This document shows, one piece after another, positions 1 to 8,900 of a stretch of 64,000 nt of DNA (within the stretch, counting starts at the first letter, position 1; every line of letters starts with the position of its first letter). Position numbers and translations under genes: made by a program. Source of the DNA: CAYJBH01 sp964369965 (GTDB lineage: Bacteria > Bacillota > Clostridia > Oscillospirales > Ruminococcaceae); NCBI GenBank assembly GCA_964369965.1, contig CAYJGF010000010.1, positions 1-64,000 on the forward strand, in the 5' to 3' direction. Under the pieces are notes generated by a model. It worked only from the letters and a program-made list of their open reading frames with translations, made no database searches and was not told the origin of the DNA.

Positions 1-1796
1 AGATAATTCTATCCATCTGTGACACCCTCGCCCCTGTTCATGCCGAAAACATAATACACCGTGACATATCCCCCGATAACATCTACATTTTAGACAGCGG
101 TGAAATAAAATTGCTCGATTTCGGTGCGGCACGATACGAGAGCAGCGCCAACTCCAAAAGTCTGTCGGTAATCCTCAAATCGGGTTATGCCCCCGAGGAA
201 CAGTACCGCGCAAGAGGCGATCAAGGGAGTTGGACGGATGTGTACGCCCTCGCCGCGACTTTCTACAAGATGCTGACCGGCGTTACACCGCCCGACAGCA
301 TGGAGCGCGCCATCAACGACGAGATTAAAGAGCCGTCCAAACTCGGCGCAACTCTACCACAGTCGGCGGAAAATGCCATCATGAACGCGCTAAATGTCCG
401 CAAGGAATACCGCACCGCGACGGTCGACGAGTTCAAAAATCAACTGTTGTCGGACGGAGTGGAGCGGACAAAAATCAAGAAAAAGGGCGCTAACACCGGC
501 AAAATGCCGCTTGTCGGCAAGATAGTCATCGGGGTCGCGGCGCTCTCCATCGTCTCACTTGTGGTTTTACAGCTTACCGGAGTTACCGATATCACGATGC
601 AGGAGGGAGATGTCCTCCCCTCGGTGAATATTACGGGTGACGACACAGGCGGTGAGAGCACGAGCCCAAGCGCGCCGGCGGTGATAGGACTTGCTGAGGA
701 GACGGCGGTCACCACACTCACCGAGGCGGGCTACACCGTCGAGTTCGAGCCGAAAGAATTCTCCGATGGGTATGAAGCAGGGACGGTGATGACCCAGAGC
801 CTGCCGGATGAGAATGGCGTGATATATATTAAAATCTCGGACGGTGGTATTGATAATGCGGCTGGGATGGATGTTGTTGATGCGGCATACATGATGTATG
901 ATCTGGAACGATACATGACATATTTTGTCTACGAGCTCAGCGACACCGTGCCGGCAGGGCAGGTTATCAAGGTGACGACTGGCAATGAGGGATACAACGG
1001 CTATGATGCCGAGGCGTTTGTGACGGTCAGCCTCGGGGCACGCGTGAACGCGAGCGAGAACACCGAAGAGTATATCAACACGCCGGTGCTTTTCTCCCAG
1101 TATACACGGCTTAATCAGGGGGATCAGGCGAGCTACAATTTCGCTCTTTTTGCAGGATTATTACGCCCGGGTGCAAGCTATGCCGACTGTAGGGTGCAAT
1201 TTTCCACCGATGGGGTGAACTATGAGGAGGTGGATAATTACGGCGGTAACGGTTTTGACTACACAAATACAACGGAGCATGAGGTCGAAAATGGCACCTA
1301 TAACGGATATTTCGATCCTATAATCTATGAATATCTCTACACAAAGGAGGAAAGCGGCACGGTACATATTCGATTGGTGCGACTGGACGACAACGACGAG
1401 GTTGTGGAGACGCTAGACCTTGCACAGAAGATACATTACAACTTTGTTTCGAGTGACGAGCTTGTAAAATCCATAACGGTGGTGAACTGGGACACGGTGG
1501 ACGGGATGATAGCCGCCGGTGAAGTGCCGGACTACTACTCCGCCGAGGATAACGATCGCGAGGGGCGCACATTTATAATGCCGGATTTTGACTTTAACTC
1601 CGGATTTAGATTTTTGGTACAAGGCGAGGGCTTTGGGAAATATTTTGACAGCAGTGATACTAAGTCCGACATCCTCAGTGAGACACTGGAGAGCGCCGTG
1701 GTGGAGGCGAGCAGATCGAGCTTCACCGAGACCGGCGACATCGAGCTGGAGTTGATACGACCGGTATCGGTGGACGACATTATCATACAGGAATAG
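1..1796 (+). CDS. Membrane Ser/Thr protein kinase with PASTA-like repeats (5' end cut by window edge)
   Basis: Reading frame 3 is open from the first base, so the start and the ATP-binding lobe lie outside the window. Visible in order: the catalytic loop HRDISPDN, the metal-binding DFG in DFGAAR, an activation/APE-like region (GYAPEEQYR), a transmembrane helix near base 510-590 (GKIVIGVAALSIVSLVVL), then two PASTA-like repeats at about bases 670-850 and 860-1050, and a C-terminal extracellular region of about 240 residues that I do not recognise. PASTA kinases of Firmicutes usually sense muropeptides; here the repeats are few and diverged, so the ligand is uncertain. The second kinase starts 7 bases downstream, so they are very likely one operon. 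The HRDxS-PDN loop (Ser replacing Lys) is shared by both kinases; loss of that Lys could alter activity. Confidence 0.88.
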   Translation, partial: IILSICDTLAPVHAENIIHRDISPDNIYILDSGEIKLLDFGAARYESSANSKSLSVILKSGYAPEEQYRARGDQGSWTDVYALAATFYKMLTGVTPPDSMERAINDEIKEPSKLGATLPQSAENAIMNALNVRKEYRTATVDEFKNQLLSDGVERTKIKKKGANTGKMPLVGKIVIGVAALSIVSLVVLQLTGVTDITMQEGDVLPSVNITGDDTGGESTSPSAPAVIGLAEETAVTTLTEAGYTVEFEPKEFSDGYEAGTVMTQSLPDENGVIYIKISDGGIDNAAGMDVVDAAYMMYDLERYMTYFVYELSDTVPAGQVIKVTTGNEGYNGYDAEAFVTVSLGARVNASENTEEYINTPVLFSQYTRLNQGDQASYNFALFAGLLRPGASYADCRVQFSTDGVNYEEVDNYGGNGFDYTNTTEHEVENGTYNGYFDPIIYEYLYTKEESGTVHIRLVRLDDNDEVVETLDLAQKIHYNFVSSDELVKSITVVNWDTVDGMIAAGEVPDYYSAEDNDREGRTFIMPDFDFNSGFRFLVQGEGFGKYFDSSDTKSDILSETLESAVVEASRSSFTETGDIELELIRPVSVDDIIIQE

Positions 1797-1803
1797 GAGA
1801 GTT

Positions 1804-4134
1804 ATGGAAAACCTTTGTTACAACTGTTTTTCGGTGCGTATGGATTATGACGTGTGCCCCTACTGCGGCTATGTGCATGTCGAGAACGCCGAGGACGCAT
1901 TCAAACTGCGCGCCGGCGCAAAGATATGGGGGCGGTATCTTATCGGCACGGTGCTCGGTATTGGCGGCTTTGGCATAACCTACCGTGCGTGGGACATGCG
2001 CCTTTCCTCCATGGTGGCGATCAAAGAGTTTTTCCCCCAGAGCATGGTGTCGCGCATACCGGGTGAGTTGCAGGTGCGCGTTTTCTCCGGCGATAAACAA
2101 GAGAGTTACCGCGACCACCTGACAAAATTTATGGACGAGGCGAAAAACCTCGCAAAATTCACCGGCGATGAGCACATTGTCAACGTCCTCGACTTTTTCG
2201 AGGATAACGGCACTGCCTATATCGTCATGGAGTTTTTGGACGGCATTACGCTCAAACAATACCTTGTAAATGCCGGAGGTAAAATCCCGAGTGAGCAGGC
2301 ACTCAAGTTCGAGATAGAGCTTTTGCAGGCGCTTTCCTCTATACATTCAAAAGGGATAATCCACCGTGATATCAGCCCCGACAACATCTTTATATTAAAG
2401 GACGAGCGGTTGAAAGTTCTGGACTTCGGTGCGGCGCGGTTTGCCCTGGAGGAGGGGAGCGACCTCTCCCAAAGTGTAGTGGTGAAAAAGGGGTACGCAC
2501 CGCCGGAGCAGTACCGCAAAAACATGAAGCAGGGCAAATGGACAGATATCTACGCCGCCGGCGCGACATTATATAAAATGCTCACCGGTATAACACCGGA
2601 TGAGTCCATCGAGAGGGTGGAGCACGACCTTTTAAAACGTCCCACCCATACCGGCGAGTTGCAGGACGCCGCCGTCGACAAGGCGGTCATGAAGTCGATG
2701 GCGCTCAAGCCGGAACTGCGCTTTAAATCCGCCGAAATGATGATAGCGGCGTTGCAGAACAAAACGACCTTTGACTATCCGGAGCAGGAGCTTAAAAAGC
2801 GCAACCGACGCAACATCTTTATCGTCCTCGGGAGTGTCGCGGCACTGTTCGCGGTGGCGCTGTTGCTATTGCCGAGCACAGCCGGGCAGATTGCGACCGA
2901 CGGCGGCGGTGAGGGTGGCATTGCAGAGCTGTTTACCCCCGAGATCAATGTCGAGTTTAACGATATACCGCCGCTTAATATAGATTCCATCGAGCCGTGT
3001 GAGATAACCTACGGCCTATACATGCCGTGGGAGGAAGAGGACGCGATGTGGCATGAGTTAGAGGCAGGCTTTGAGGCGGCATACCCCGGCTTTGACCTCG
3101 TGGTGCATCGATACGAGCAATACGAGGAGGGTGAAGAGCCGGACGAGGCGGAAATGATAGCGGCGGAGGAGGCATTCCGTGAGGCGACATACACCATCAA
3201 CACACGACATAGCCTTGACTATCTCTATTATGACCTCGATGAAGTGGAGCCGGTGGACATCACCGCGCTGTACAAACTGCTTGATTTTGATGATTATCTG
3301 ATTTTAGAGGATGCCTCGGATTATATTTTAGAGTATTATTATCATGAAAATGAGGATTATGAAGAGTATGGGGAAGAAAAAAGATACGACGGAATATATA
3401 CCATACCGACAGAAGTTCGAATCCCCACGATAACCTACTCCTCCGACGCGGTCGAGAGTCTCGGACTGGATATGCCGACACAGATAAAATATGATGAGTT
3501 TATCACGCTCGCAAAATCCTATCCCGGCTCGTTTGGGTTGAATAACTATGACGTGACGTCATTTTTAGGCTTGTCAAAACCACAGATATACGAAAATGAG
3601 GACATGGACACCCTCAAAATATATCTGTCGGACTATATAAATATGTATGAGAACAATATACTGAATAAGGGCTATTATGCCGAAACGGCAGTTCGTTTTG
3701 AACACAGCAACAATTCAAGCTACGCATTATCGGAAGGGTATACAGACAGCGTAATCCCTACTGTGAGGGACGATGACAGCTTCAGTTATGACACGACGAC
3801 CTATACCATAAGCGGCAATGTGGGCGAAAATGAACAAAAGGCAGGGATGCTCTTTTTGTACTATCTACTAAGCGAGGAGGGTCAGCGGATAATGCATGTG
3901 AACTCAAATGAGATTGGCGCCATCCCGATAAATAAAGCGGCTTTGCAAGATTATGTTGCAAAATATCCCTACTATTCCTTCCTTATTACCGAGGAATATA
4001 CGAATAAATTGGAGTTCCGTGAAAATTATCTTGATTATCTAGGATATAATTTAAGCGACCACTTCGATTCCGGCAGTGTCAACGCCGACGCGGTATTCCG
4101 GACGTTGGAGGAGGAACTGGACCACTGGGATTAG
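1804..4134 (+). CDS. Zinc-ribbon / Ser-Thr kinase / TM / solute-binding-protein-like sensor fusion
   Basis: A 776-residue protein with four parts. Residues 5-24 form a CxxC...CxxC zinc ribbon (CYNC, CPYC). Residues about 40-310 are a Hanks-type kinase: glycine-rich loop GIGGFGITY, catalytic Lys in VAIKEFF, HRDISPDN, DFGAAR. One transmembrane helix lies at about 336-358 (IFIVLGSVAALFAVALLLL). Residues about 395-770 resemble an extracellular family-1 solute-binding protein: an opening YGLYMPWEEEDAMWHELEAG, a central DGIYTIPTE segment, and a late segment ending in SEEGQRIM and IGAIPINKAA, as in maltose- or lipo-oligosaccharide-binding proteins. I infer a receptor kinase whose outside lobe binds a ligand. 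SD GGAGAG precedes the ATG. Transcribed with the preceding PASTA kinase; a strong terminator follows. Confidence 0.9.
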   Translation: MENLCYNCFSVRMDYDVCPYCGYVHVENAEDAFKLRAGAKIWGRYLIGTVLGIGGFGITYRAWDMRLSSMVAIKEFFPQSMVSRIPGELQVRVFSGDKQESYRDHLTKFMDEAKNLAKFTGDEHIVNVLDFFEDNGTAYIVMEFLDGITLKQYLVNAGGKIPSEQALKFEIELLQALSSIHSKGIIHRDISPDNIFILKDERLKVLDFGAARFALEEGSDLSQSVVVKKGYAPPEQYRKNMKQGKWTDIYAAGATLYKMLTGITPDESIERVEHDLLKRPTHTGELQDAAVDKAVMKSMALKPELRFKSAEMMIAALQNKTTFDYPEQELKKRNRRNIFIVLGSVAALFAVALLLLPSTAGQIATDGGGEGGIAELFTPEINVEFNDIPPLNIDSIEPCEITYGLYMPWEEEDAMWHELEAGFEAAYPGFDLVVHRYEQYEEGEEPDEAEMIAAEEAFREATYTINTRHSLDYLYYDLDEVEPVDITALYKLLDFDDYLILEDASDYILEYYYHENEDYEEYGEEKRYDGIYTIPTEVRIPTITYSSDAVESLGLDMPTQIKYDEFITLAKSYPGSFGLNNYDVTSFLGLSKPQIYENEDMDTLKIYLSDYINMYENNILNKGYYAETAVRFEHSNNSSYALSEGYTDSVIPTVRDDDSFSYDTTTYTISGNVGENEQKAGMLFLYYLLSEEGQRIMHVNSNEIGAIPINKAALQDYVAKYPYYSFLITEEYTNKLEFRENYLDYLGYNLSDHFDSGSVNADAVFRTLEEELDHWD

Positions 4135-4154
4135 TAAAAAAGACGGGCAACAAT

Positions 4155-4200
4155 CAATAAAAGGTAGGCTCGAGTCTTGACTCGAGCCTACCTTTTATTG
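4155..4200. terminator. Bidirectional intrinsic terminator between convergent genes
   Basis: A perfect 20-bp inverted repeat (4155-4174 and 4181-4200) with a 6-base loop TCTTGA. Its outer part is AAAAGG/CCTTTT, so a T tract follows the GC stem in either direction. It separates the kinase operon (plus) from the PfkB kinase (minus). Confidence 0.92.
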
Positions 4201-4207
4201 AAAAAAA

Positions 4208-5182
4208 TCAGACTGTCAGCGCACTTTTCATGGGGTAGCGCTCGATAAGCTCCTCCACCTCGGCAAGGGTCGGCATGGCAGGTATGCCACCGCGTTTTTG
4301 CACACAAAGTGTCGCGGTTGCGTTGCCGAAATAGGCGAACTGCTCCGCCTGCTCGAGTGTAACCTCATTGGGTTTCGTCTTGCTTTTTGCAAGAGAGTAT
4401 AAAAATCCGCCCCAAAAAGCATCGCCGGCACCGGTTGTGTCCACTGCAGGCAGATCAATACCGGCTACCATAACACCACCCTCGGCGGTTGCAACGTATG
4501 CACCTTTTTTGCCGAGCGTCACACAGACTACCTTTATTCCCTCGTCAAACAATTTTTGTGCCGCTTTTTCCGGCGTGTCGGTATCGGTTATCATCTCAAT
4601 TTCTTCGTCAGAAAGTTTCATCACGTCGACAAGCGACAAGAGACTGCGCATCTGCTCCCTTGCCGTCTCCTTATCCTGCCAAAGCGAGGCGCGATAGTTC
4701 GGGTCATAAGCGACCGTCACACCGTTGCCCTTTGCGGAGTTGAGTGCATGTCGTGTCGTGCTCCTTGCCGGCTCGGCGGTCAACGAGAGCGAGCCTACCG
4801 CCAGTATCGTGCTGGATTTGAGTTTTTTTTCATCCACCTCAAAAAGCTGCAACATGGTGTCCGCGCCCGGCTTTCTGCTAAACGCAAAGCTGCGCTCACC
4901 CTCGGGCGAGAGTGACACAAATGCAAGGGTGGTAAAAACCTTGTCATCGCTCACTATACCGGTTATATCCACGCCAAACTCGGCAAGTTCTTTAATCAAA
5001 AACTCACCCTGCATGTCGCTGCCCACCTTACCTATAAATGCGGACGGATAACCCAAGCGACGCACCGCGACGGCAACATTTGCCACCGCTCCCCCTGCAT
5101 TTTGTTCAAAAAGTTTATTGCCAGCAGCTGAAAAACCGGCGTCGGTATAATCAATTAACAGCTCACCAAGTGTAGTAATCAT
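4208..5182 (-). CDS. PfkB-family sugar kinase, fructokinase-like
   Basis: 324 residues, the usual length for ribokinase/fructokinase proteins. The N-terminal substrate motif GGAVANVAVAVRRLG and the C-terminal DTTGAGDAFWGGF (with the catalytic Asp of GAGD) are both present, with an ATP-site segment VTLGKKGAYV before the latter. The start ITTLGELLIDYTDAG is typical of bacterial fructokinases (ScrK-like), but substrate cannot be settled from sequence. It stands alone on the minus strand with its own promoter and would supply cytosolic phosphorylation of fructose or a related ketose. A second, much more diverged PfkB-like kinase occurs at 60762. Confidence 0.88.
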   Translation of the reverse strand: MITTLGELLIDYTDAGFSAAGNKLFEQNAGGAVANVAVAVRRLGYPSAFIGKVGSDMQGEFLIKELAEFGVDITGIVSDDKVFTTLAFVSLSPEGERSFAFSRKPGADTMLQLFEVDEKKLKSSTILAVGSLSLTAEPARSTTRHALNSAKGNGVTVAYDPNYRASLWQDKETAREQMRSLLSLVDVMKLSDEEIEMITDTDTPEKAAQKLFDEGIKVVCVTLGKKGAYVATAEGGVMVAGIDLPAVDTTGAGDAFWGGFLYSLAKSKTKPNEVTLEQAEQFAYFGNATATLCVQKRGGIPAMPTLAEVEELIERYPMKSALTV

Positions 5183-5223
5183 ATTATGATCGCTCTCTCT
5201 ATAAAATATTGTATTACTTTTTT

Positions 5224-5252
5224 AGTATAACAAAATTTTATTCACAAATCAA
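5224..5252 (-). promoter_or_regulatory. Sigma-A promoter of the PfkB kinase
   Basis: On the minus strand TTGATT (5247-5252), a 17-base spacer, then TATACT (5224-5229). It lies about 40 bases upstream of the kinase ATG. Confidence 0.55.
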
Positions 5253-5378
5253 TACTAACTTTTAGGTAATTTACAATACAGTAAATTGCAATATTAACTT
5301 TTGCAAGGATTTCCAATAGATATTATCCGATTTTTTATATTATCGTTTGTCACTTACTCCCAATAGTAAACTCTTTTT

Positions 5379-5561
5379 TTATCTGCCACCTATTTTGGGA
5401 GGGTGGTAGGATACGTCGTTATTTATCGTTTTGTTTAGAGTGTTTTGTGAGTCTGTTTTTAATTTTTCCACCGAATTGTTGACCTGCCTTGAATAGGCGT
5501 CCCATTCCTGTTTTGTTACGCCGGTAGCGTCCTTATAGATATCGTCATCGGGCTTTATCAT
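5379..5561 (-). CDS. Small hydrophilic protein, unknown
   Basis: A 60-residue charged protein starting MIKPDDDIYKDATG and ending YHPPKIGGR. I place the start at 5561 because AAAGGAGA sits 5 bases upstream; a longer in-frame start at 5603 has no such site. No membrane segment, signal peptide or cysteine is visible. The central part is rich in Asn, Lys and Asp and is probably helical. I do not recognise the family. It is isolated, between the PfkB kinase and the riboswitch leader, transcribed away from ribU. Confidence 0.5.
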   Translation of the reverse strand: MIKPDDDIYKDATGVTKQEWDAYSRQVNNSVEKLKTDSQNTLNKTINNDVSYHPPKIGGR

Positions 5562-5627
5562 CTCTGTCTCCTTTTGGTGTGTTGTAAACATATTATTACC
5601 CATCTTTTAAAATAAATTCGGGAGGGG

Positions 5628-5656
5628 TTGCAATGTGTGTTAAGTTTTGTTATAAT
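5628..5656 (+). promoter_or_regulatory. Probable promoter of the FMN riboswitch-ribU transcript
   Basis: TTGCAA (5628-5633), 17-base spacer, TATAAT (5651-5656). The expected start of transcription, near 5663, lies just before the 237-bp repeat that begins at 5668, so the repeat would be copied into the leader RNA ahead of the riboswitch. Confidence 0.6.
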
Positions 5657-5667
5657 GCGTATATAAG

Positions 5668-5904
5668 TAAAGCCTACTGAATAACAAGTTATTCAGCACA
5701 AACGCTACGCGTTTGTTGTAAAACTGGCAAAACGTGCCAATTTTACGGCTTTAATTGATGCTATCTGCTAAATTTTCGCTTTAGGCGAAAATCAAAGTGC
5801 AAGGCTTTTGTCTGAATATTGGAAAAAACCTTGCACTTTGACAACTTAAAAATAGCTTTTTGTAGCTTGGTAAAGCTATTTTTAAGTTGTTCAGCAGGCA
5901 TTAA
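5668..5904. repeat. 237-bp multi-hairpin repeat, copy 1
   Basis: Identical by eye over its whole length to 16653-16889. It folds into consecutive stems: CTGAATAAC/GTTATTCAG, ACAAACGC/GCGTTTGT, a GTAAAA.TGGC/GCC..TTTTAC stem, ATTTTCGC/GCGAAAAT, CAAAGTGCAAGG/CCTTGCACTTTG, and an 18-bp stem CAACTTAAAAATAGCTTT paired with its complement. The two ends (GCCTACTGAATAAC and GTTGTTCAGCAGGC) are imperfect inverted repeats. No ORF of note. The structure and copy number suggest a MITE or a mobile structured RNA. It sits between a promoter and the FMN aptamer. Confidence 0.85.
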
Positions 5905-5910
5905 GTAGGT

Positions 5911-6050
5911 TTTTCGGGGCAGGGTTAAATTCCCTACTGGCGGTTATAGTCCGCGAGCAAAAACTAAATCGGTTTTTTAACTGATAAATTAGTTTTTTGC
6001 AGATTTGGTGAAATTCCAAGACCAACGGTTACAGTCCGGATGAGAGAAAA
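5911..6050 (+). promoter_or_regulatory. FMN riboswitch (RFN element) controlling ribU
   Basis: Carries the conserved RFN segments in order: TCGGGGCAGGGT, AATTCCCTACTGGCGGT, AGTCCGCGAGC, GATTTGGTGAAATTCC, ACCAACGGTTACAGTCCGGA and TGAGAGA. The apical variable arm is an A/T-rich hairpin around 5960-6000. No T-run terminator is seen before ribU. TGTGTT near 6060 can pair with AACACA near 6109, next to the ribosome site AAGGAG, so translational control is my inference. FMN binding should lower riboflavin uptake. Confidence 0.95.
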
Positions 6051-6118
6051 ACACCAATATTGTGTGTTGCGACCATTAGCCTATGAAAGAGATACATTTA
6101 TAAGGAGTAACACATTAT

Positions 6119-6754
6119 ATGTCAAACACACAGAAATTGACAAGGCTCGCGCTTTTTAGCGCGTTTTCCTATGTCGTGATGTTGGTGGGTCGGGTGCCGG
6201 TCTATCAATTTTTAAGCTACGACCCTAAAGATGTCATCATCACCATTGCAGGGTTTGCATTCGGACCGCTTGCGGCGGCGGCAATCACCTTCACCGTATC
6301 ACTTATCGAGATGTTGTTGGTGAGCAGTACCGGTATAATCGGTTTTATTATGAACGTTTTATCGAGCTGTGGCTTTGCCTGTGTGGCGGCGGTTATCTAC
6401 AAAAAAAAGCACAATATCGCAGGCGCTGTTGTCGGTCTTGCGGTTGGCTCGCTCGTGATGAGCGCTTTGATGATACTTTGGAACTATATCATAACCCCCT
6501 TTTATCTCGGAGTGCCGAGGGAGGATGTAGTCGCCATGCTCCTGCCGGTATTTTTGCCGTTTAATCTTTTAAAATCTGCTATCAATGCAGGTTTTGTCAT
6601 GTTACTGTATAAACCCGTGCGACGTGTTTTCAGCGCTCTTCACATCATTCCGAACACACCACAAAACGCACTCGGGAGCAAGATTTTTCCCATCGTCGCG
6701 ATAATATCGTTTTTTATCATCGGTCTTGTGGTAGCACTTGTTGCATTTGTTTAA
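6119..6754 (+). CDS. ribU: Riboflavin ECF transporter S component
   Basis: 211 residues with about six hydrophobic segments, the size and layout of RibU. The N-terminal TRLALFSAFSYVVML and the segment DPKDVIITIAGFAFGPLAAA match the RibU family, and NVLSSCGFACVAAVIYKK corresponds to the later helices. It is the substrate-binding membrane subunit that works with a shared EcfA/A'/T module to import riboflavin. ATG at 6119 follows AAGGAG with 9-base spacing. The FMN riboswitch directly upstream supports the assignment independently. No EcfAAT genes adjoin it, so the module must be encoded elsewhere (the ECF genes at 36.8-38 kb are broken). Confidence 0.93.
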   Translation: MSNTQKLTRLALFSAFSYVVMLVGRVPVYQFLSYDPKDVIITIAGFAFGPLAAAAITFTVSLIEMLLVSSTGIIGFIMNVLSSCGFACVAAVIYKKKHNIAGAVVGLAVGSLVMSALMILWNYIITPFYLGVPREDVVAMLLPVFLPFNLLKSAINAGFVMLLYKPVRRVFSALHIIPNTPQNALGSKIFPIVAIISFFIIGLVVALVAFV

Positions 6755-6772
6755 TCGATAAAGGAGGTCAAA

Positions 6773-8047
6773 TTGCCCATGAAACTCAACTACAAACGCA
6801 CATTCTTTGTCGGGCTTGCATTTCTATCCATCTCGGCGTTTTGGCAGATGTATGACGGCGTCATACCGTTGATTTTGCAGAACACTTTTGGGCTTCGGGA
6901 GACTGCGGTCGGTGTGGTTATGGCGGCTGATAATGTCCTCGCCGTGTTTTTGCTCCCGATACTCGGTGCCGCCTCCGATAAGCTCAACACCCCTTTGGGC
7001 AAACGAACCCCCTTTATTCTTGTGGGCACAGTTTTGACCGTCATCTTTATGATGATGTTGCCGATAGCACAGGCGAGCGGTAACTTTGTGTTTTTCGTCA
7101 CGTTTTTGGGATTAACCCTTGTGTCGCTCGCGCTCTACCGCTCACCGGCGGTTGCGCTTATGCCGGATTTGACACCGAAGCCCCTGCGCAGTAAAGGCAA
7201 CGCGATAATTAACCTTATGGGTGCGCTCGGCGCGATGATCGCCCTTTTAATGATCTCTACCTTGGTGCCGAGTGGCGACAACCCGAGCTATCGGTCGGTG
7301 TTTATCGGCATTGCCGTTTTGATGATTGTTGCGGTCACTGTACTGCTGATTACTATAAAGGAAAAAAAGCTCTCGGGTGAAATTGCAATGCAGTACCCCG
7401 AGGAGGAGCGCAGTGTCGATGACAAAGGGCATCTTTCAAAGGAGGTGCGCCGCAGTCTGATACTTATTCTGTGCTCCATTTTTTTATGGTTCATGGCATA
7501 CAATGCAGTTACAACGGCTTTTTCAAGATACGCGAGTGAAGTGTGGGCGTTAGAGGGCGGTGACTTTGCCGACGCGCTTTTGATAGCCACCGTCTCGGCG
7601 ATACTCAGCTATATACCTATCGGCATAATCGCAAGCCGAATAGGTCGCAAAAAGACGATACTTTGCGGTCTTACATTGATGCTCATCGGATTTATCGGCG
7701 CGATGTTTTTGACCACCTATCACCCGATAATAAACGTTGGATTTGCACTTATCGGTGTCGGCTGGGCATCGGTCAGCGTCAACTCGCTACCCATGGTGGT
7801 GGAGATGAGCAAAGGCAGTGATGTCGGTCGCTATACCGGATTTTATTACACCTTTTCCATGTCGGCGCAGATTATCACACCGATAATCTCCGGTATTTTG
7901 TTGCAAAACATCTCTTATCGGACGCTTTTCCCCTACAGCGTTATTTTTACGGTAGCGGCGATGTGTACCATGATGATGGTAAAACACGGTGATTCTAAAC
8001 CGCCGAGGGCAAAAAATATACTTGAAAACTATGATGTAGAGGATTGA
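6773..8047 (+). CDS. MFS transporter, SLC45/sugar-symporter-like
   Basis: About 424 residues with twelve hydrophobic segments in two halves joined by a charged loop (KEKKLSGEIAMQYPEEERS). The loop after TM2 reads GAASDKLNTPLGKRTPFI, the MFS signature form typical of the SLC45/GPH-like sugar symporters. Likely a proton- or cation-coupled uptake system for a sugar or glycoside, but the substrate is unknown. Start: AGGAGG (6762-6767) is 5 bases before TTG 6773 and 11 before ATG 6779; either may be used. It follows ribU by 18 bases and is followed at once by the GDPD gene, so ribU-MFS-GDPD-AKR may be one transcript. Confidence 0.82.
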   Translation: MPMKLNYKRTFFVGLAFLSISAFWQMYDGVIPLILQNTFGLRETAVGVVMAADNVLAVFLLPILGAASDKLNTPLGKRTPFILVGTVLTVIFMMMLPIAQASGNFVFFVTFLGLTLVSLALYRSPAVALMPDLTPKPLRSKGNAIINLMGALGAMIALLMISTLVPSGDNPSYRSVFIGIAVLMIVAVTVLLITIKEKKLSGEIAMQYPEEERSVDDKGHLSKEVRRSLILILCSIFLWFMAYNAVTTAFSRYASEVWALEGGDFADALLIATVSAILSYIPIGIIASRIGRKKTILCGLTLMLIGFIGAMFLTTYHPIINVGFALIGVGWASVSVNSLPMVVEMSKGSDVGRYTGFYYTFSMSAQIITPIISGILLQNISYRTLFPYSVIFTVAAMCTMMMVKHGDSKPPRAKNILENYDVED

Positions 8048-8052
8048 TAACC

Positions 8053-8880
8053 ATGCTTTTTGTTGCCATACCACTCCTTATAGTTTTGGCGCTGTACCTC
8101 TTTTGCATAATGCCGAACATTGCATCAAAAAAGGACAAACGCTCGCCCGACTGCCTTGAAAAACGCTACTATGCACACCGAGGATTTCATGATAATTCCG
8201 GCGACGCACCGGAAAACTCGCGGCTCTCCTTTGAACGTGCCGCACAAAAAGGTTATGGGATTGAGCTTGATGTGCAACTCTCGCTCGATAATGAAGTTGT
8301 AGTTTTTCATGATGATACGCTAAAACGAATATGCGGCACTAACCAAAAGGTGAGCAGTCTCTCTAAACAGGAGTTATCGCAACATAAATTGCTCGGAAGT
8401 GATGAGTGTATACCTACCTTGAGTGATGTTTTAAAGTGCGTTGACGGGAGAGTGCCACTGCTTGTCGAGCTAAAACCCTATGGGGATTTAGATAAACTCT
8501 GCTGTGCGGTGAATAAAATTTTATCGGACTATGACGGCGACTATATAATCGAGTCCTTTCACCCCAATATCATCAGGTGGTATAGGGTGCATCGCCCCGA
8601 TATTTCTCGCGGTCAACTGTCCGGCGTGTTCAAAGGATATCACGACATAAAACTAAAAATGCTAAAATATCTGCTCACGAACATAAATGCTCGACCGGAC
8701 TTTATCGCATATGAATCTTTGGGCAAAAACAACATATCACTTCTCCTTTGCAGAAATTTATTTCGCGCGTGTGCCGTGACCTGGACAATCCGCTCACAAA
8801 AAGAGCTAAACGAGTGTAAAAATCACTTTGATGTATTTATTTTTGAGGGTTTTGAGCCAAAAAGTGAAGGCTTATCATAA
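8053..8880 (+). CDS. Glycerophosphodiester phosphodiesterase with N-terminal membrane anchor
   Basis: Residues 1-20 form one hydrophobic helix followed by a GDPD domain: YYAHRGFHDN with the catalytic His, PENSRLSFERA, the metal-binding IELDVQLS, and VVVFHDDTLKR with the second catalytic His. It should split glycerophosphodiesters to glycerol-3-phosphate and an alcohol at the outer face of the membrane. I use ATG 8053, which has GAGGA 9 bases upstream; an in-frame TTG at 8044 overlaps the end of the MFS gene. The C-terminal IFEGFEPK fits the last strand of the TIM barrel. Confidence 0.87.
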   Translation: MLFVAIPLLIVLALYLFCIMPNIASKKDKRSPDCLEKRYYAHRGFHDNSGDAPENSRLSFERAAQKGYGIELDVQLSLDNEVVVFHDDTLKRICGTNQKVSSLSKQELSQHKLLGSDECIPTLSDVLKCVDGRVPLLVELKPYGDLDKLCCAVNKILSDYDGDYIIESFHPNIIRWYRVHRPDISRGQLSGVFKGYHDIKLKMLKYLLTNINARPDFIAYESLGKNNISLLLCRNLFRACAVTWTIRSQKELNECKNHFDVFIFEGFEPKSEGLS

Positions 8881-8900
8881 AAATTATAAAGGAGTTCATT

